This document shows, piece by piece, positions 13,391 through 22,118 of a DNA stretch of 64,000 nt; the stretch's first letter is position 1, and every line of letters begins with the position of its first letter. This stretch comes from Cohnella algarum (GTDB lineage Bacteria; Bacillota; Bacilli; Paenibacillales; Paenibacillaceae): contig NZ_JAFHKM010000002.1 in NCBI RefSeq assembly GCF_016937515.1, positions 372,001 through 436,000 of the forward strand. Direction: 5' to 3'. The notes below the pieces were generated by a model. The model made no database searches, was not told the origin of the DNA, and saw nothing but the letters and a program-made list of their open reading frames with translations. The translations under genes and the position numbers were made by a program.

Positions 13391-13503
13391 GGAATATTTT
13401 CAGCCGATAACACCGACGAGTGATTAGTATATGTTTACCTCCTATCGCCATGTTTTGAATTCCATTGTATGATAATGATGGAAAAATGATGGGAGGTTGA
13501 AAA

Positions 13504-14460
13504 ATGAAGCGCTGGAAAATTGCCATTTTATCTGTTATTGTCGCGCTTTTCTCTGCAACCGTCACAAACGCCGCTCCGAAGATTTCACTCATAGTCAACG
13601 GCAAGACGTCAACAGCCGAAGTCAAAGCTATCGACGGAACTACGTATGTCCCACTCCGCGCAGCTGCTGAATTACTCGGAGCGGATGTAAATTATGTAAC
13701 CAGCACAAAAACGGTCGTAATTACCTCGAAAGGTGCTCAACAAACCGCAACCCCGACGATCGAAAAAACGTCGAAAATGACGCTTGTCGTCAACGGCACA
13801 ATCGCCAAGGTTGAGCCAAAAGTGATGAGCAACACGACGTACGTTCCCGTACGCGCGGCGTCTGAGCTTTTGGGCGCAGACGTCAAATATGACCCGAAGA
13901 CTTACACGGTCACGATTACCCAAGGCGAGATTACATACGACGTTACCATCACGTTCCCCGCAGACCGCTATCCTGAAACGGCGGCCCACATTAAAGCAGC
14001 GATTGCAAAAGGTGAATCCGCGGTCTGTACAATCGATCGCGACGGCGCAGATGAAAACCGAGAAGAGTCCTTAAAGGGAATACCGACAAAGGACGGATAC
14101 GATCGGGACGAATGGCCAATGGCCATGTGTGCCGAGGGCGGTACCGGCGCGGATGTCGCTTACGTTGAGTCGTCCGACAACCGCGGCGCGGGTGCCTGGG
14201 TCGGAAATGCACTTGAGGAGTATCCGGACGGTACCCGTGTTTTGTTCGTGATATCCGGAGGAGCAGGGACGACGACCAACCAGCCGGAAACATCGACGGG
14301 TAATGATCCGAGTGAACCAACAAATCAACAATCTGGAACTGTAGTTTACGAAACGTGCAAAGCTGCCAGAGAAGCTGGAGCAGCTCCGCTGTACGTTGGC
14401 GATCCTGGATACAGCAAAAAGTTAGACCGCGATGGTGACGGTGTCGCGTGCGAATCATAA
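13504..14460 (+). CDS. Secreted NucA/NucB-like DNase with stalk and Excalibur domains
   Basis: The 318-residue product has a signal peptide (1-24), two copper-amine-oxidase-type stalk repeats (about 27-76 and 92-137, each with TTYVPxRAAxELLGADV), a NucA/NucB-type DNase domain (about 145-250; [31 protein letters not shown]) and a C-terminal Excalibur calcium-binding motif ([11 protein letters not shown]). It should be exported and degrade extracellular DNA, perhaps while held at the wall by the stalk repeats. GGGAGG precedes the ATG, and it is monocistronic with a strong terminator. It is unusual as prophage cargo. Confidence 0.8.
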   Translation: MKRWKIAILSVIVALFSATVTNAAPKISLIVNGKTSTAEVKAIDGTTYVPLRAAAELLGADVNYVTSTKTVVITSKGAQQTATPTIEKTSKMTLVVNGTIAKVEPKVMSNTTYVPVRAASELLGADVKYDPKTYTVTITQGEITYDVTITFPADRYPETAAHIKAAIAKGESAVCTIDRDGADENREESLKGIPTKDGYDRDEWPMAMCAEGGTGADVAYVESSDNRGAGAWVGNALEEYPDGTRVLFVISGGAGTTTNQPETSTGNDPSEPTNQQSGTVVYETCKAAREAGAAPLYVGDPGYSKKLDRDGDGVACES

Positions 14461-14467
14461 TGATGCT

Positions 14468-14493
14468 CCCCGGCTTTTATGCCGGGGATTTTT
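14468..14493 (+). terminator. Intrinsic terminator
   Basis: ccccggc / gccgggg with a 6-base loop, followed by attttt. Confidence 0.85.
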
Positions 14494-14551
14494 AATGTCC
14501 TGCAGAAAGGTAAGGGAACATTTACCGCCGTCAAAGCCATGCCCAGAGTGA

Positions 14552-14579
14552 TACAATCGGTATATCAAAAATGATATAC
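14552..14579 (+). promoter_or_regulatory. Palindromic operator before the DNA ligase gene
   Basis: GTATATCA-AAAA-TGATATAC is a perfect 8-bp inverted repeat (14560-14579). It lies right after a possible -10 element (TACAAT, about 14552-14557), over the expected transcription start, which fits a repressor site. Confidence 0.45.
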
Positions 14580-14593
14580 GGACGGTGTGCCTT

Positions 14594-15445
14594 ATGTTTA
14601 TCTCCCCCATGCTGTTGGAAAAACGCGAATCCCCTTTCGACGACGATCGCTACATATTCGAGCCCAAGATCGACGGCCACCGGATGATCATGTCCATCCA
14701 GGACGGCGCCGTCCGGCTCTACACGCGCCATGAAAACGAGGTCACGCGCCAGTATCCCGAGCTGCATGACGTACCGATCGCGAACAGCTCCGACGCGGTC
14801 CTAGACGGGGAGGTGGCGATCGTGGATCCGGAGAGTGGCGCGGTCGAGTTTGAATCGATCATGGAGCGGTTTCGAATGAGTCGGCCGATGTCGATCCGGG
14901 AAGCGTCCGTCCGGCGGCCAGTCCATTATTTCGTTTTCGACATATTGCGGTACAAAGGCCAGGACGTCCGCTCGAAGCCGCTGACGGAGCGCCGGGCGCT
15001 GCTGGATGACGTGCTGCAAAACAATCGGTATTTCAGCCGTACGCTGGCCGTGGACGGCGCTGGAAGGAAATTATTCGAAGCGATCAAAGATAAGGATATG
15101 GAGGGCATTGTCGCAAAACGCAAGGACAGCACATACGTAAGCCAGCGCAGCCCGAAATGGCTCAAAATCATCAATTACCAGTATGCGACGGTCCGGATCG
15201 CCGGATACCGTAAAAATCAGTTTGGATGGCTGGCGCAGCTTGATGGCCGAGGAGTGGGAATCATTGAGCTGGCCGTGCCGGCGGTTCACCGGCAGGCGTT
15301 TTATGGGATCGCAAAGACGATCGTTACGGGCGAGGATCGGAATTATGTATATTTAGAGCCGAGCATTCAGGCCGTTGTCCAGTTTCGAAATTGGACGCGG
15401 GCCGGGTTGCTGCGGTCGCCGGAATTTGTGCGATTTATAGTCTAG
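14594..15445 (+). CDS. ATP-dependent DNA ligase
   Basis: A 283-residue two-domain ligase. The adenylation motif EPKIDGHR (KxDG, lysine near residue 22) is followed by DGEVAIVD (motif III), YFVFDIL (IIIa), DMEGIVAKRK (IV) and SPKWLKI (V), then an OB-fold C-terminus. It is of the short bacterial/phage LigB-like kind and seals nicks with ATP. I prefer the ATG at 14594; an in-frame GTG lies at 14585. It forms a single-gene unit behind a palindromic operator. A decayed relative of its C-terminus lies at 5551. Confidence 0.85.
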   Translation: MFISPMLLEKRESPFDDDRYIFEPKIDGHRMIMSIQDGAVRLYTRHENEVTRQYPELHDVPIANSSDAVLDGEVAIVDPESGAVEFESIMERFRMSRPMSIREASVRRPVHYFVFDILRYKGQDVRSKPLTERRALLDDVLQNNRYFSRTLAVDGAGRKLFEAIKDKDMEGIVAKRKDSTYVSQRSPKWLKIINYQYATVRIAGYRKNQFGWLAQLDGRGVGIIELAVPAVHRQAFYGIAKTIVTGEDRNYVYLEPSIQAVVQFRNWTRAGLLRSPEFVRFIV

Positions 15446-15591
15446 TCTTTTCACAAAATTAACCTCACATTATGCTCCCTATCGTATAATTTTGGTATTC
15501 ATCGTATTATAAAAGGGGTTAAATTACCTAGCTCGGGAGAACGAATAGTTCGACGGTCACATCCCGTTTTCCCGAAAATGGAGGGCATAAT

Positions 15592-15726
15592 ATGGATCAT
15601 GAACTGCTTAAAAAAGAAACTGAAGAAAACGTAAGTTGGTTATCATTCAGGATCTCTTCAGGTGCAAATATTGTTAGCGTAGAACTAAAGAGTGGAGAAG
15701 TCTATAACTTCTATCTTCAAGCTTAA
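15592..15726 (+). CDS. Small hypothetical protein
   Basis: A 44-residue reading frame (MDHELLKKETEENVSWLSF, then strands ending VYNFYLQA). The ATG at 15592 is preceded by GGAGGG at good distance. The first part is helical and the second is two strands, like many phage miniproteins of unknown role. Confidence 0.45.
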   Translation: MDHELLKKETEENVSWLSFRISSGANIVSVELKSGEVYNFYLQA

Positions 15727-15810
15727 CTTTTACATGGATACTGAGACAATAATAAACGGAAGTTTGTATACATATAAAAAAATAAGCAGTAAGGTAAATC
15801 CCTCCCTGCT

Positions 15811-16443
15811 TTAATAAAAATCATTCTTATTTGTCTTTAGTTCCATCTCCAGCGCGTGCCTATCTATTTCTGAATAAATCTCGTTTTTTTCTTCCTCTAA
15901 TGCTAATAATTCAGCGCTATAACAGTCATAGCAGTCATCGGGGGGGTCGCATTTAACTATTCCTCCGTGTTTCTTTGAAGGGTAAAGATTATGATCTGGA
16001 TCCAACCATACTATGTAAAATACGTTGTCAATTAAAAATCCGTGTACCCTTCCTCTTGCAGTAGACAATGCAAATTGATATGCGTCGTTTTCAATTTGTT
16101 TAAAAAGTTCATCATTAAGAGGAAATTTTGCACTCACATGATCCCAATTATGGGGATGAACTCTTAACGGTTTATGGCGATGAACTTTAAATTCTACTAC
16201 TTTCATTCCCGAGACTTTTTTCATGGTCTCTAAACAATTGAGAAGCCATCCTTGATCAGCATTTCCACAATTAAAATACTTATGTTCACGATCAAAAAAT
16301 TGCCACGAAAATATTACATTTTCTTCAGCGTATCTGTTCAATGTCTTTTGAGCTGATTCTGAAAATAAAGACCCCATCTTTTTAGAAGGGGCCTCCGGTC
16401 TAGGTATAGAAAATCCTTTGTGCTCCCTTTTAGGATTAGGCAT
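15811..16443 (-). CDS. Putative toxin partner of the Panacea protein
   Basis: A 210-residue protein starting at the ATG at 16443, overlapping the Panacea gene by 8 bases. It contains HRHKPLRVHPHNWDHVS and ARGRVHGFLIDNVFYIVW-LDPDHNLYP segments, a strand-rich pattern often seen in small toxins that are fused or paired with antitoxins; I cannot name the family with confidence. Panacea antitoxins neutralise many unrelated toxins encoded next to them, so the partner position is the main argument. Confidence 0.5.
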   Translation of the reverse strand: MPNPKREHKGFSIPRPEAPSKKMGSLFSESAQKTLNRYAEENVIFSWQFFDREHKYFNCGNADQGWLLNCLETMKKVSGMKVVEFKVHRHKPLRVHPHNWDHVSAKFPLNDELFKQIENDAYQFALSTARGRVHGFLIDNVFYIVWLDPDHNLYPSKKHGGIVKCDPPDDCYDCYSAELLALEEEKNEIYSEIDRHALEMELKTNKNDFY

Positions 16444-16921
16444 TTCCCAATTCCATCCTAACCTGTTCAATAATATCCTTATCTTTAATCGGTGAATTTG
16501 ATGCTTGGAAAGGTTGAAGACCAGCTCTTGCCCTTTTCCAAGGAATTTGATCATGAGTTAAGGCTTCAAGTTCATCAGCATCCAAGTGGCCGTAAGATTC
16601 GTAAAGCGATTCAAGGAATTCATATACCTCTGCATCATTTGTTATTACATTTGGGACGGTAGCCTCACGTGGGATAGCCGACCACCCAAATTCTTTGTAA
16701 GTGTGGTAAAGGCTCGGATCAACTGGCCCATGCACCCATGCCTGAAACCTATTGTCAAAGAGTGGTTTTTCGAAATAGTATAGGTACCAAGAGTAAGCGT
16801 AGAAGCAAAGCTTCTGAAGTTTTTTTGGAGACATTGATTCCATGTTTAAGAACGTTTTTGCCACATCGTGAATGGTGACCATTTTCCTCACCCTTCTTTT
16901 AAAATCTATAATGACTCCCAT
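16436..16921 (-). CDS. Panacea-domain (SocA/DUF4065) antitoxin-like protein
   Basis: The 161-residue product shows the Panacea pattern: SPKKLQKLCFYAYSWYLYY near residue 30, a short FQAWVHGPVDPSLYHTYK segment and LTHDQIPWKRARAGL near the end. Such proteins act as antitoxins or as adaptors to proteases. The ATG at 16921 follows AGGAGTGGTGAG. It is the first gene of a two-gene AT-rich minus-strand unit, placed between the ligase and the lysis genes, a usual place for lysogenic cargo. Confidence 0.75.
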   Translation of the reverse strand: MGVIIDFKRRVRKMVTIHDVAKTFLNMESMSPKKLQKLCFYAYSWYLYYFEKPLFDNRFQAWVHGPVDPSLYHTYKEFGWSAIPREATVPNVITNDAEVYEFLESLYESYGHLDADELEALTHDQIPWKRARAGLQPFQASNSPIKDKDIIEQVRMELGNA

Positions 16922-17186
16922 GATCTCACCACTCCTTAAATTTGGATTGCTACATTCATTACCCAAATTAAATAAGGATATTCTGGTTAGATCAAAACAA
17001 GAGGTTAAAACTAATTTGATTCCATAATACACCAACGTAATGTCGAATGTTGTCGTAATTTGTCTTTATTGATTAATTTTTTATTCCCACAGCAAAAATT
17101 TATAGAACATCCTTGTAGGTCAAAGTCCCCAATATTGGCACCTCGTACAATCTAACTCATATATCAGTGGCATTCGTTTGACAAAT

Positions 17187-17215
17187 AAAAGCCCGAGAGC
17201 CGAAGCCCCCGGGCT
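17187..17215 (-). terminator. Terminator of the late operon
   Basis: On the minus strand, AGCCCG / CGGGCT closes a longer GC-rich hairpin and is followed by TTTATTT. It lies right after the amidase stop. Confidence 0.8.
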
Positions 17216-17220
17216 GATTA

Positions 17221-18063
17221 TTATTGATAAATGAAGACTTTTTTAACCCCGCCGTGCCAGTACACTTCGGCCCCCAGCAGTTCCCCCGCCGCGCGTACAC
17301 CGACGAACGTCATGCCGTCGACGACGGAGAACGTCTCAACAGCTTTGCCGTCGACATACGGCAGCTTAGCCTCATTGTCCCAGTGGACCGGTTTGCCGAG
17401 GGCGTCGCCGAGCTGGCGAAGCGGCAAATAGACATGGCCGTCGATCACCCGGCCGTGGCCGGCCAGCTTGTCGTTGACGATGACCGGGACGTCGGCGGCC
17501 GCCGCCTGCTTGAGCTGCAATCCGAGGTAAGCCGCCATGCCCGCGACGATCCCGTCGGCGAAGGCGTCCAGGACGTCCTCCCGCCGGAGCTTGGCGGCGT
17601 CGGCTGCCACATCGATGAAAAGGCACTCGATCAAAACGGCCGGCATATTGGATTCCCGGCACATGTGCAGGTTTGCTCGTTTCTGGCCGCGGTCCCGCTC
17701 GACGCCGAGCCGGTTGATTCGCTGCCAGATTTCCCGGTGCAGAACATTTTGAAACGCAGCCGACGCCGCGCTCGCGCCTGTATAAACGAAGGATTCGAAG
17801 CCGCCAGCCCCTCCCCCAGCGTTGACGTGGACGGAGACGAGCGCATCGGCCTTCGCGCGGTTTGCAAAGCTGGTCCGCTCAGACAGCTCCAAAAACGTAT
17901 CCATCGAACGCGTCAGCAGCACGCGGGCGCCATCGTAGCGCTCGAGTTTGCCGGCCGCGAGCTGCGCGATCCGTAACGTGATGTCTTTTTCCTGCAAGCC
18001 GTTTCCGACGGCGCCGGGATCCCGCCCGCCGTGGCCAGCGTCAATTACGATCGTCTTAGCCAT
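17221..18063 (-). CDS. N-acetylmuramoyl-L-alanine amidase with stalk-type C-terminus (endolysin)
   Basis: The 280-residue protein has an Amidase_3 domain (about 1-180): the first zinc ligands in VIDAGHGGRDPG, then SVHVNAGGG and MPAVLIECLFID with the catalytic Glu. It cuts the bond between muramic acid and the stem peptide. The C-terminal 90 residues (VYLPLRQLGDALGKPV, VGVRAAGELLGAEVYW) are two half-repeats of a copper-amine-oxidase-type stalk, probably the wall-binding part. It overlaps the holin gene by 8 bases; together they form the lysis cassette. Confidence 0.9.
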   Translation of the reverse strand: MAKTIVIDAGHGGRDPGAVGNGLQEKDITLRIAQLAAGKLERYDGARVLLTRSMDTFLELSERTSFANRAKADALVSVHVNAGGGAGGFESFVYTGASAASAAFQNVLHREIWQRINRLGVERDRGQKRANLHMCRESNMPAVLIECLFIDVAADAAKLRREDVLDAFADGIVAGMAAYLGLQLKQAAAADVPVIVNDKLAGHGRVIDGHVYLPLRQLGDALGKPVHWDNEAKLPYVDGKAVETFSVVDGMTFVGVRAAGELLGAEVYWHGGVKKVFIYQ

Positions 18064-18418
18064 TGACACCATCCCCCTGTTTATCATATTCGCGCTTGTC
18101 CGCTTGCGTGTCGGCGGCCGACGCCCCCGGTGGGTTCAGCGCTTTGTTCTGCATCTGGCCGGCGGCCGCCGCAACCAGGAAGGCGTTGGCCACCGCCAGC
18201 GCGTAGACGCGCCAGTCTCCCGCGCTCGAGCTGTCCACGGCGAGCTGGGCCAACGTCAGCACCAGCCATGCCACGATGACCGCGTACAGGTCCGTCGGCA
18301 GCCAGCTGACAAACCGATCGACGAGCCCCTTGGTGTACTGTACGACGAAATAGACAAAAACAGACGCCCCGGCCATCGTGCCCAGGGCGCTCCAAGTGAA
18401 AAGCTGATTTTCAGGCAT
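18056..18418 (-). CDS. Holin
   Basis: A 120-residue protein with three hydrophobic segments (about 11-30, 45-63 and 72-88) and a charged C-terminal tail with ADKREYDKQ, the usual build of a class I holin. It would permeabilise the membrane so that the amidase reaches the wall. It lies between the XhlA-like and amidase genes and overlaps the former by one base. Confidence 0.75.
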   Translation of the reverse strand: MPENQLFTWSALGTMAGASVFVYFVVQYTKGLVDRFVSWLPTDLYAVIVAWLVLTLAQLAVDSSSAGDWRVYALAVANAFLVAAAAGQMQNKALNPPGASAADTQADKREYDKQGDGVNG

Positions 18419-18711
18419 TACGCATCCGCCTCCAATTTATCGATTCGCTTATGTGCTTGCTTTGTCGACTCCTCAACCCGCGTCACGCGTTCGGCCAGTT
18501 GGTCGAAGCGCTGTCCCTGAGCCCGCTGTTCCAGCCGCACGTCGTCAACACCCCGCTTGATGTACTCCATGTCGAGCATTAAACGGGCATCCTGACTCGC
18601 TTCTGCGACCGTGTCCTGCCGAACTGATCGGGATCGCCCAAGCCACCCGATGATGATGCCGCTTATGGCTGCCACCGCTGAAACTATTGCCCCGATGATT
18701 GAATAATCCAC
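18418..18711 (-). CDS. XhlA-like lysis protein
   Basis: A 97-residue protein: one N-terminal membrane helix (SIIGAIVSAVAAISGIIIGW) followed by a long amphipathic coiled coil ending in KQAHKRIDKLEADA. XhlA of PBSX has this build in reverse order and works with a holin in lysis. The start is GTG at 18711 behind GGGGGTGCGAGG; the longer frame runs into the terminator of the tail fibre gene. Confidence 0.6.
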   Translation of the reverse strand: MDYSIIGAIVSAVAAISGIIIGWLGRSRSVRQDTVAEASQDARLMLDMEYIKRGVDDVRLEQRAQGQRFDQLAERVTRVEESTKQAHKRIDKLEADA

Positions 18712-18729
18712 CCTCGCACCCCCAATAAA

Positions 18730-18754
18730 TAAGGCCCCGCGTATCGCGGAGCCA
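18730..18754 (-). terminator. Terminator after tail fibre gene
   Basis: GGCTCCGCG-ATA-CGCGGGGCC followed by TTATTTATT on the minus strand. Confidence 0.65.
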
Positions 18755-21247
18755 TTACCAAAATGCGTACCATGTGAATGTCTGTCCGACCAGTTCCGAC
18801 CATGTGCCAACCGGTATCCGGAACGGGGTAGGACCTCCCAATATACCATCATCTGCAAAAGGACCGGAGAAATGCATCGACGTCCCGAAAGTCCCGGTGT
18901 CCCTCGCGGTTTTGGTACAAAATGCTATCTGGCCATAGGAAAGTCCGCTCGTGTTGGGCAAAGTAGTTCCCATTGATATACCAGATGAATAGACGACGTT
19001 GTATAGCCAGCCGTTGGGGTGATTACAATAGCCAACGATCAACCTCGGAAGTCCTATGTCAGTACGGACATTACCCTCGATATAATAGGAGTCGTACACA
19101 TAGCTACCAGGGTAATTGGAGAACCCATATACCCTGATAGTGGCATTCGGCACCCCCGACGATCCACTCTGCCTCAGGGAGGTGAGGTTGCCGACGATCC
19201 TCTGTCCGTTTGTGTAGCCGACCCTGCCGTTCAGTATGTCGCCCGCGCCAACATTCCCGTCACTCGTGAATGTGCCTGCGACCCCTCCGACCGTCACCCC
19301 TGCTTTGATATTGCCCGCAGCCAGATTACTAACCCCAGCAACCGTACCACCACTCGTGTATCCCGCTGGGATGGACTGAGCGTTCGGACCGGGCGTGAAG
19401 GACAGGGAACCATTGTTCGGCATCGTGCCTGTCACAAGTCCGTTCTGGGTGCCGATCGTTTTCCCGGCCAGTACGTCAGCAGCTACTGCCGTGCCATACT
19501 CACCCCCTTCACCCTGCAAGATAAAATTTGTGCCATCGTAGACCAGCGTATAAACGCCGCCCGACTTGAGGAATCCTGACGGCGGCGCGGTACCGTCTAC
19601 CCGCCGAATCGCCTTGGCCCCGAGGCTGTTGACGTTGATCGTCGGGTTTGCACCGTTGGCCGCATTGAGCTTAACCGATATCCTCATGCCCATCGTGAGT
19701 TCCGTGGGAGCCGGGCTGAGAGACACCGTGTAGGCCGTCCCGGTCCCGGCCGTCGTGCCATACCCGATCGACTTCATGGCAACCTCGTTCACAGCGCTGA
19801 CGAGCGAGTTTTTGTTGGTCGTTAATAACGCCGAACGGGCCCCCACCTCTCCCGTTACGTACGCTGTATTTGCGATTTGTTGGGAGTCGCTTCCGGGCGA
19901 GGCAGTATTCACCGTAGGCTCCCCCGGCAGGAAGATATTCGCCTCCGGGAGTGCAGTCGAATCCGTCGTATAGACGGGGCTGAGTTGAGAACCGAGAAGG
20001 TTTTGCTGCCCTCCCGAACCATTAGCGTACCCTCTGACATGAACATCGATCGGACTGTTTGTGGTTATGTTGGATATACCTATCTTAATTCTCCATCGGG
20101 AATTTGCCGTGTCATATTCTACATCCCCAATGGATATATAGAGACGGGCTGCTCCGAGCGCTTCCACGTAACGCGAGCCTTGGTAAGCGATGGTAGAAGC
20201 CCCCGAGGTCGCAACAACAATACGCTTAACCACCCTACCGGTCAGATTCCCGGTATTCCACGCGCTTGTAACCTCGACGTCTATATATCCTTGAATGCCG
20301 CCTGTCCAATAAAGGTCGAACTTCTTATTGGTCTGATCCGTGGTGTGAGTTCCACGCCCGACGTACTTTTCGAAATAGAACGAACTAAGCTCACGGAACG
20401 TCGCCGCTCTTACCGAGTTCGCCGACACTGGACCGGAGAAGGTTACGGCCCCAGTGTTCCTGTTGATGGTAAACGGCATCGCCCTGTACGATCCGTCATC
20501 GTTGTATGACCAAATCGAAAAGTTAGAACCGGAATTATCGCCGTTTTCGATGCCATTAAGGCCAATATTGAACCTAATTTGTTCGCCAGAATGCAAGCCC
20601 AGGTGTTGTGACCCTGATCCGCTTGTTCCGGCATTAGTCATGATTCTAGCAAACGTCGGGCTTGCCATCGTTCTTACGTCTTGGTTCGTACGCGCATCTA
20701 AGGCCGCCTGCACTGCATCAACTTCTGCTTTGCGCGCGATGTCGTCCGTCGCGGCCGGAGCTGCCACCTTGGCCCGGCCGGAAGCGTCGCGCTGCATAAT
20801 CGTGTTGGACGTCGCCGCTGCCGTCGCGCCATGCGCTCCGGTCGTCGTATCCATATGCCCCTTGGCCGCCTCCAACGTCGTGGCCGGAGCCGTCCGCCAG
20901 TTGCTTTTGCCTGTGATCGCCTTGATCATGTAGGCCAGCCAGCTCAGTAGACTGGTCAGCGTCCCAGTGTTCCCGGTCGGCGCGGTCGTGTCCGAGACCG
21001 TCCGGTTGCCAATGACCGCATCCGTAGCCGACCCCGCGCTGCCGGCGCCCGAGGTGATCCCGTCGAGCTTCCCTTTGTCGGCAGCGCTCATGAAGCCTGC
21101 GGACGATGTTGTCGCTGCCGCGTGGGCGGCTCCGCCGGCGCCAATATGGTTTTCCAGGCTCTCCGCGTTATCGTTAATCTCTTGGCCGATCTGGTTCATG
21201 TCCTCCGGCTTGACGGTGTCGCCCATCGTCCAGTTTGTTTTTGCCAT
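18755..21247 (-). CDS. Tail fibre / receptor-binding protein
   Basis: An 830-residue protein typical of a tail fibre: a conserved N-terminus that attaches to the baseplate (WTMGDTVKPEDMNQIGQEIN), then a long shaft with Ala/Thr/Gly-rich repeats, a middle part with NTGAVTFSGPV-type fibre signatures, repeated YTNGQRIVGNLT/GLVTGTMP units (about 580-700) and a C-terminal beta-rich tip. It is placed last of the structural genes, before lysis, and probably decides host range. No reverse transcriptase or variable-repeat pair was seen. Confidence 0.85.
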   Translation of the reverse strand: MAKTNWTMGDTVKPEDMNQIGQEINDNAESLENHIGAGGAAHAAATTSSAGFMSAADKGKLDGITSGAGSAGSATDAVIGNRTVSDTTAPTGNTGTLTSLLSWLAYMIKAITGKSNWRTAPATTLEAAKGHMDTTTGAHGATAAATSNTIMQRDASGRAKVAAPAATDDIARKAEVDAVQAALDARTNQDVRTMASPTFARIMTNAGTSGSGSQHLGLHSGEQIRFNIGLNGIENGDNSGSNFSIWSYNDDGSYRAMPFTINRNTGAVTFSGPVSANSVRAATFRELSSFYFEKYVGRGTHTTDQTNKKFDLYWTGGIQGYIDVEVTSAWNTGNLTGRVVKRIVVATSGASTIAYQGSRYVEALGAARLYISIGDVEYDTANSRWRIKIGISNITTNSPIDVHVRGYANGSGGQQNLLGSQLSPVYTTDSTALPEANIFLPGEPTVNTASPGSDSQQIANTAYVTGEVGARSALLTTNKNSLVSAVNEVAMKSIGYGTTAGTGTAYTVSLSPAPTELTMGMRISVKLNAANGANPTINVNSLGAKAIRRVDGTAPPSGFLKSGGVYTLVYDGTNFILQGEGGEYGTAVAADVLAGKTIGTQNGLVTGTMPNNGSLSFTPGPNAQSIPAGYTSGGTVAGVSNLAAGNIKAGVTVGGVAGTFTSDGNVGAGDILNGRVGYTNGQRIVGNLTSLRQSGSSGVPNATIRVYGFSNYPGSYVYDSYYIEGNVRTDIGLPRLIVGYCNHPNGWLYNVVYSSGISMGTTLPNTSGLSYGQIAFCTKTARDTGTFGTSMHFSGPFADDGILGGPTPFRIPVGTWSELVGQTFTWYAFW

Positions 21248-21534
21248 CAGCTCGTGACCTCCTTGACTTCGATGTTTTGCAGCATCAGCGTGTCCGTTGT
21301 AATCGGCACGTTGACGTTCGCGGAGCTGATCACGTTGTCGGCCGCGTCCATGAGCTCGATCGTCGTGATCAGCGAGACGTCCGCGACCGGCACGATGTAA
21401 TTCAGCGCGACGGTGTTTTCGGCCACGTCCTTCGCCTCGAACTCGGTGATGACGTAGGTCCCGTTGATGACCACCTTCGCGATCCGACCGTCAACGTACT
21501 CGGCGACATCCATTAAAAACGATTGCGTGATCAT
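21247..21534 (-). CDS. Small tail/baseplate-associated protein
   Basis: A 95-residue beta-rich protein (GRIAKVVINGTYVITEFE, NYIVPVADVSLITTIELMD). It overlaps both the YmfQ-like gene (ATGA) and the fibre gene, so it belongs to the baseplate-fibre block. The family often appears at this place in Paenibacillus phages, but its role is not known to me. Confidence 0.65.
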   Translation of the reverse strand: MITQSFLMDVAEYVDGRIAKVVINGTYVITEFEAKDVAENTVALNYIVPVADVSLITTIELMDAADNVISSANVNVPITTDTLMLQNIEVKEVTS

Positions 21535-22118
21535 GTGATCTGCTCCTCCGTTCCAAGCGTCGAATAAGGTTCCTCGCCGAGATCCCATGATCCGTCCAGC
21601 TTGTAATTCCAGGTGATGGTCTGTCGGCTGATGTGCTCCTCAAGCCCGATTACATCCAGCAAGGACGTGTTTTGCTGATAGATCAGGTTGGCCGGCTTGA
21701 CCGTCTGGATCGTATGCAGGACCTCATGAAAGATATTGGCGTTCTCGATATTTGTCGTGACGTAGAGGACGAATTCCTCCACGTCGACGGAGACGATCGT
21801 CATCCCTTGGCCGACAAGTTGGTCGAGCTGCTGCTGCAGCCAGCGGATCGTAAACGGCGGCTTGGTTTGGTATCGGTTGAGGATCCGCTTTTTACGAAAT
21901 TCAAGCGTCTCCGTCGTTGGGTCCGCTTGAATGCCCAGCATCGCCTCCCGCCGCTTGATCGCCAGCAGGTCGGATGTCTCGACAAACTGGTCGTCAAAAA
22001 GCCGCTGCACGGCAGCGGCCATCAAATCCAGCTCGATATCCTCTGTTTCGGCCAACTCCACGACATCCAGGATGCCGCGATAGTACGCCGGCAAATACTG
22101 CAAAATGCGATCAGACAT
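21531..22118 (-). CDS. YmfQ-like (DUF2313) tail protein
   Basis: A 195-residue protein with the family's start (ILQYLPAYYRGILDVVELA), a middle with FRKKRILNRYQTKPPFT and an ending region of strands. This is the Mu gp48-like baseplate component that follows the baseplate J protein in many contractile-tail phages. It overlaps its neighbours by 8 and 4 bases. Confidence 0.85.
   Translation of the reverse strand: MSDRILQYLPAYYRGILDVVELAETEDIELDLMAAAVQRLFDDQFVETSDLLAIKRREAMLGIQADPTTETLEFRKKRILNRYQTKPPFTIRWLQQQLDQLVGQGMTIVSVDVEEFVLYVTTNIENANIFHEVLHTIQTVKPANLIYQQNTSLLDVIGLEEHISRQTITWNYKLDGSWDLGEEPYSTLGTEEQIT

Noticed and set aside
15528..15562. LexA-like box agaacgaatagttcg
   Set aside because: The half-sites are five bases apart instead of four, so it does not fit the LexA consensus.
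18755..21247. Diversity-generating retroelement target in the tail fibre
   Set aside because: No reverse transcriptase and no template repeat were found within the window.
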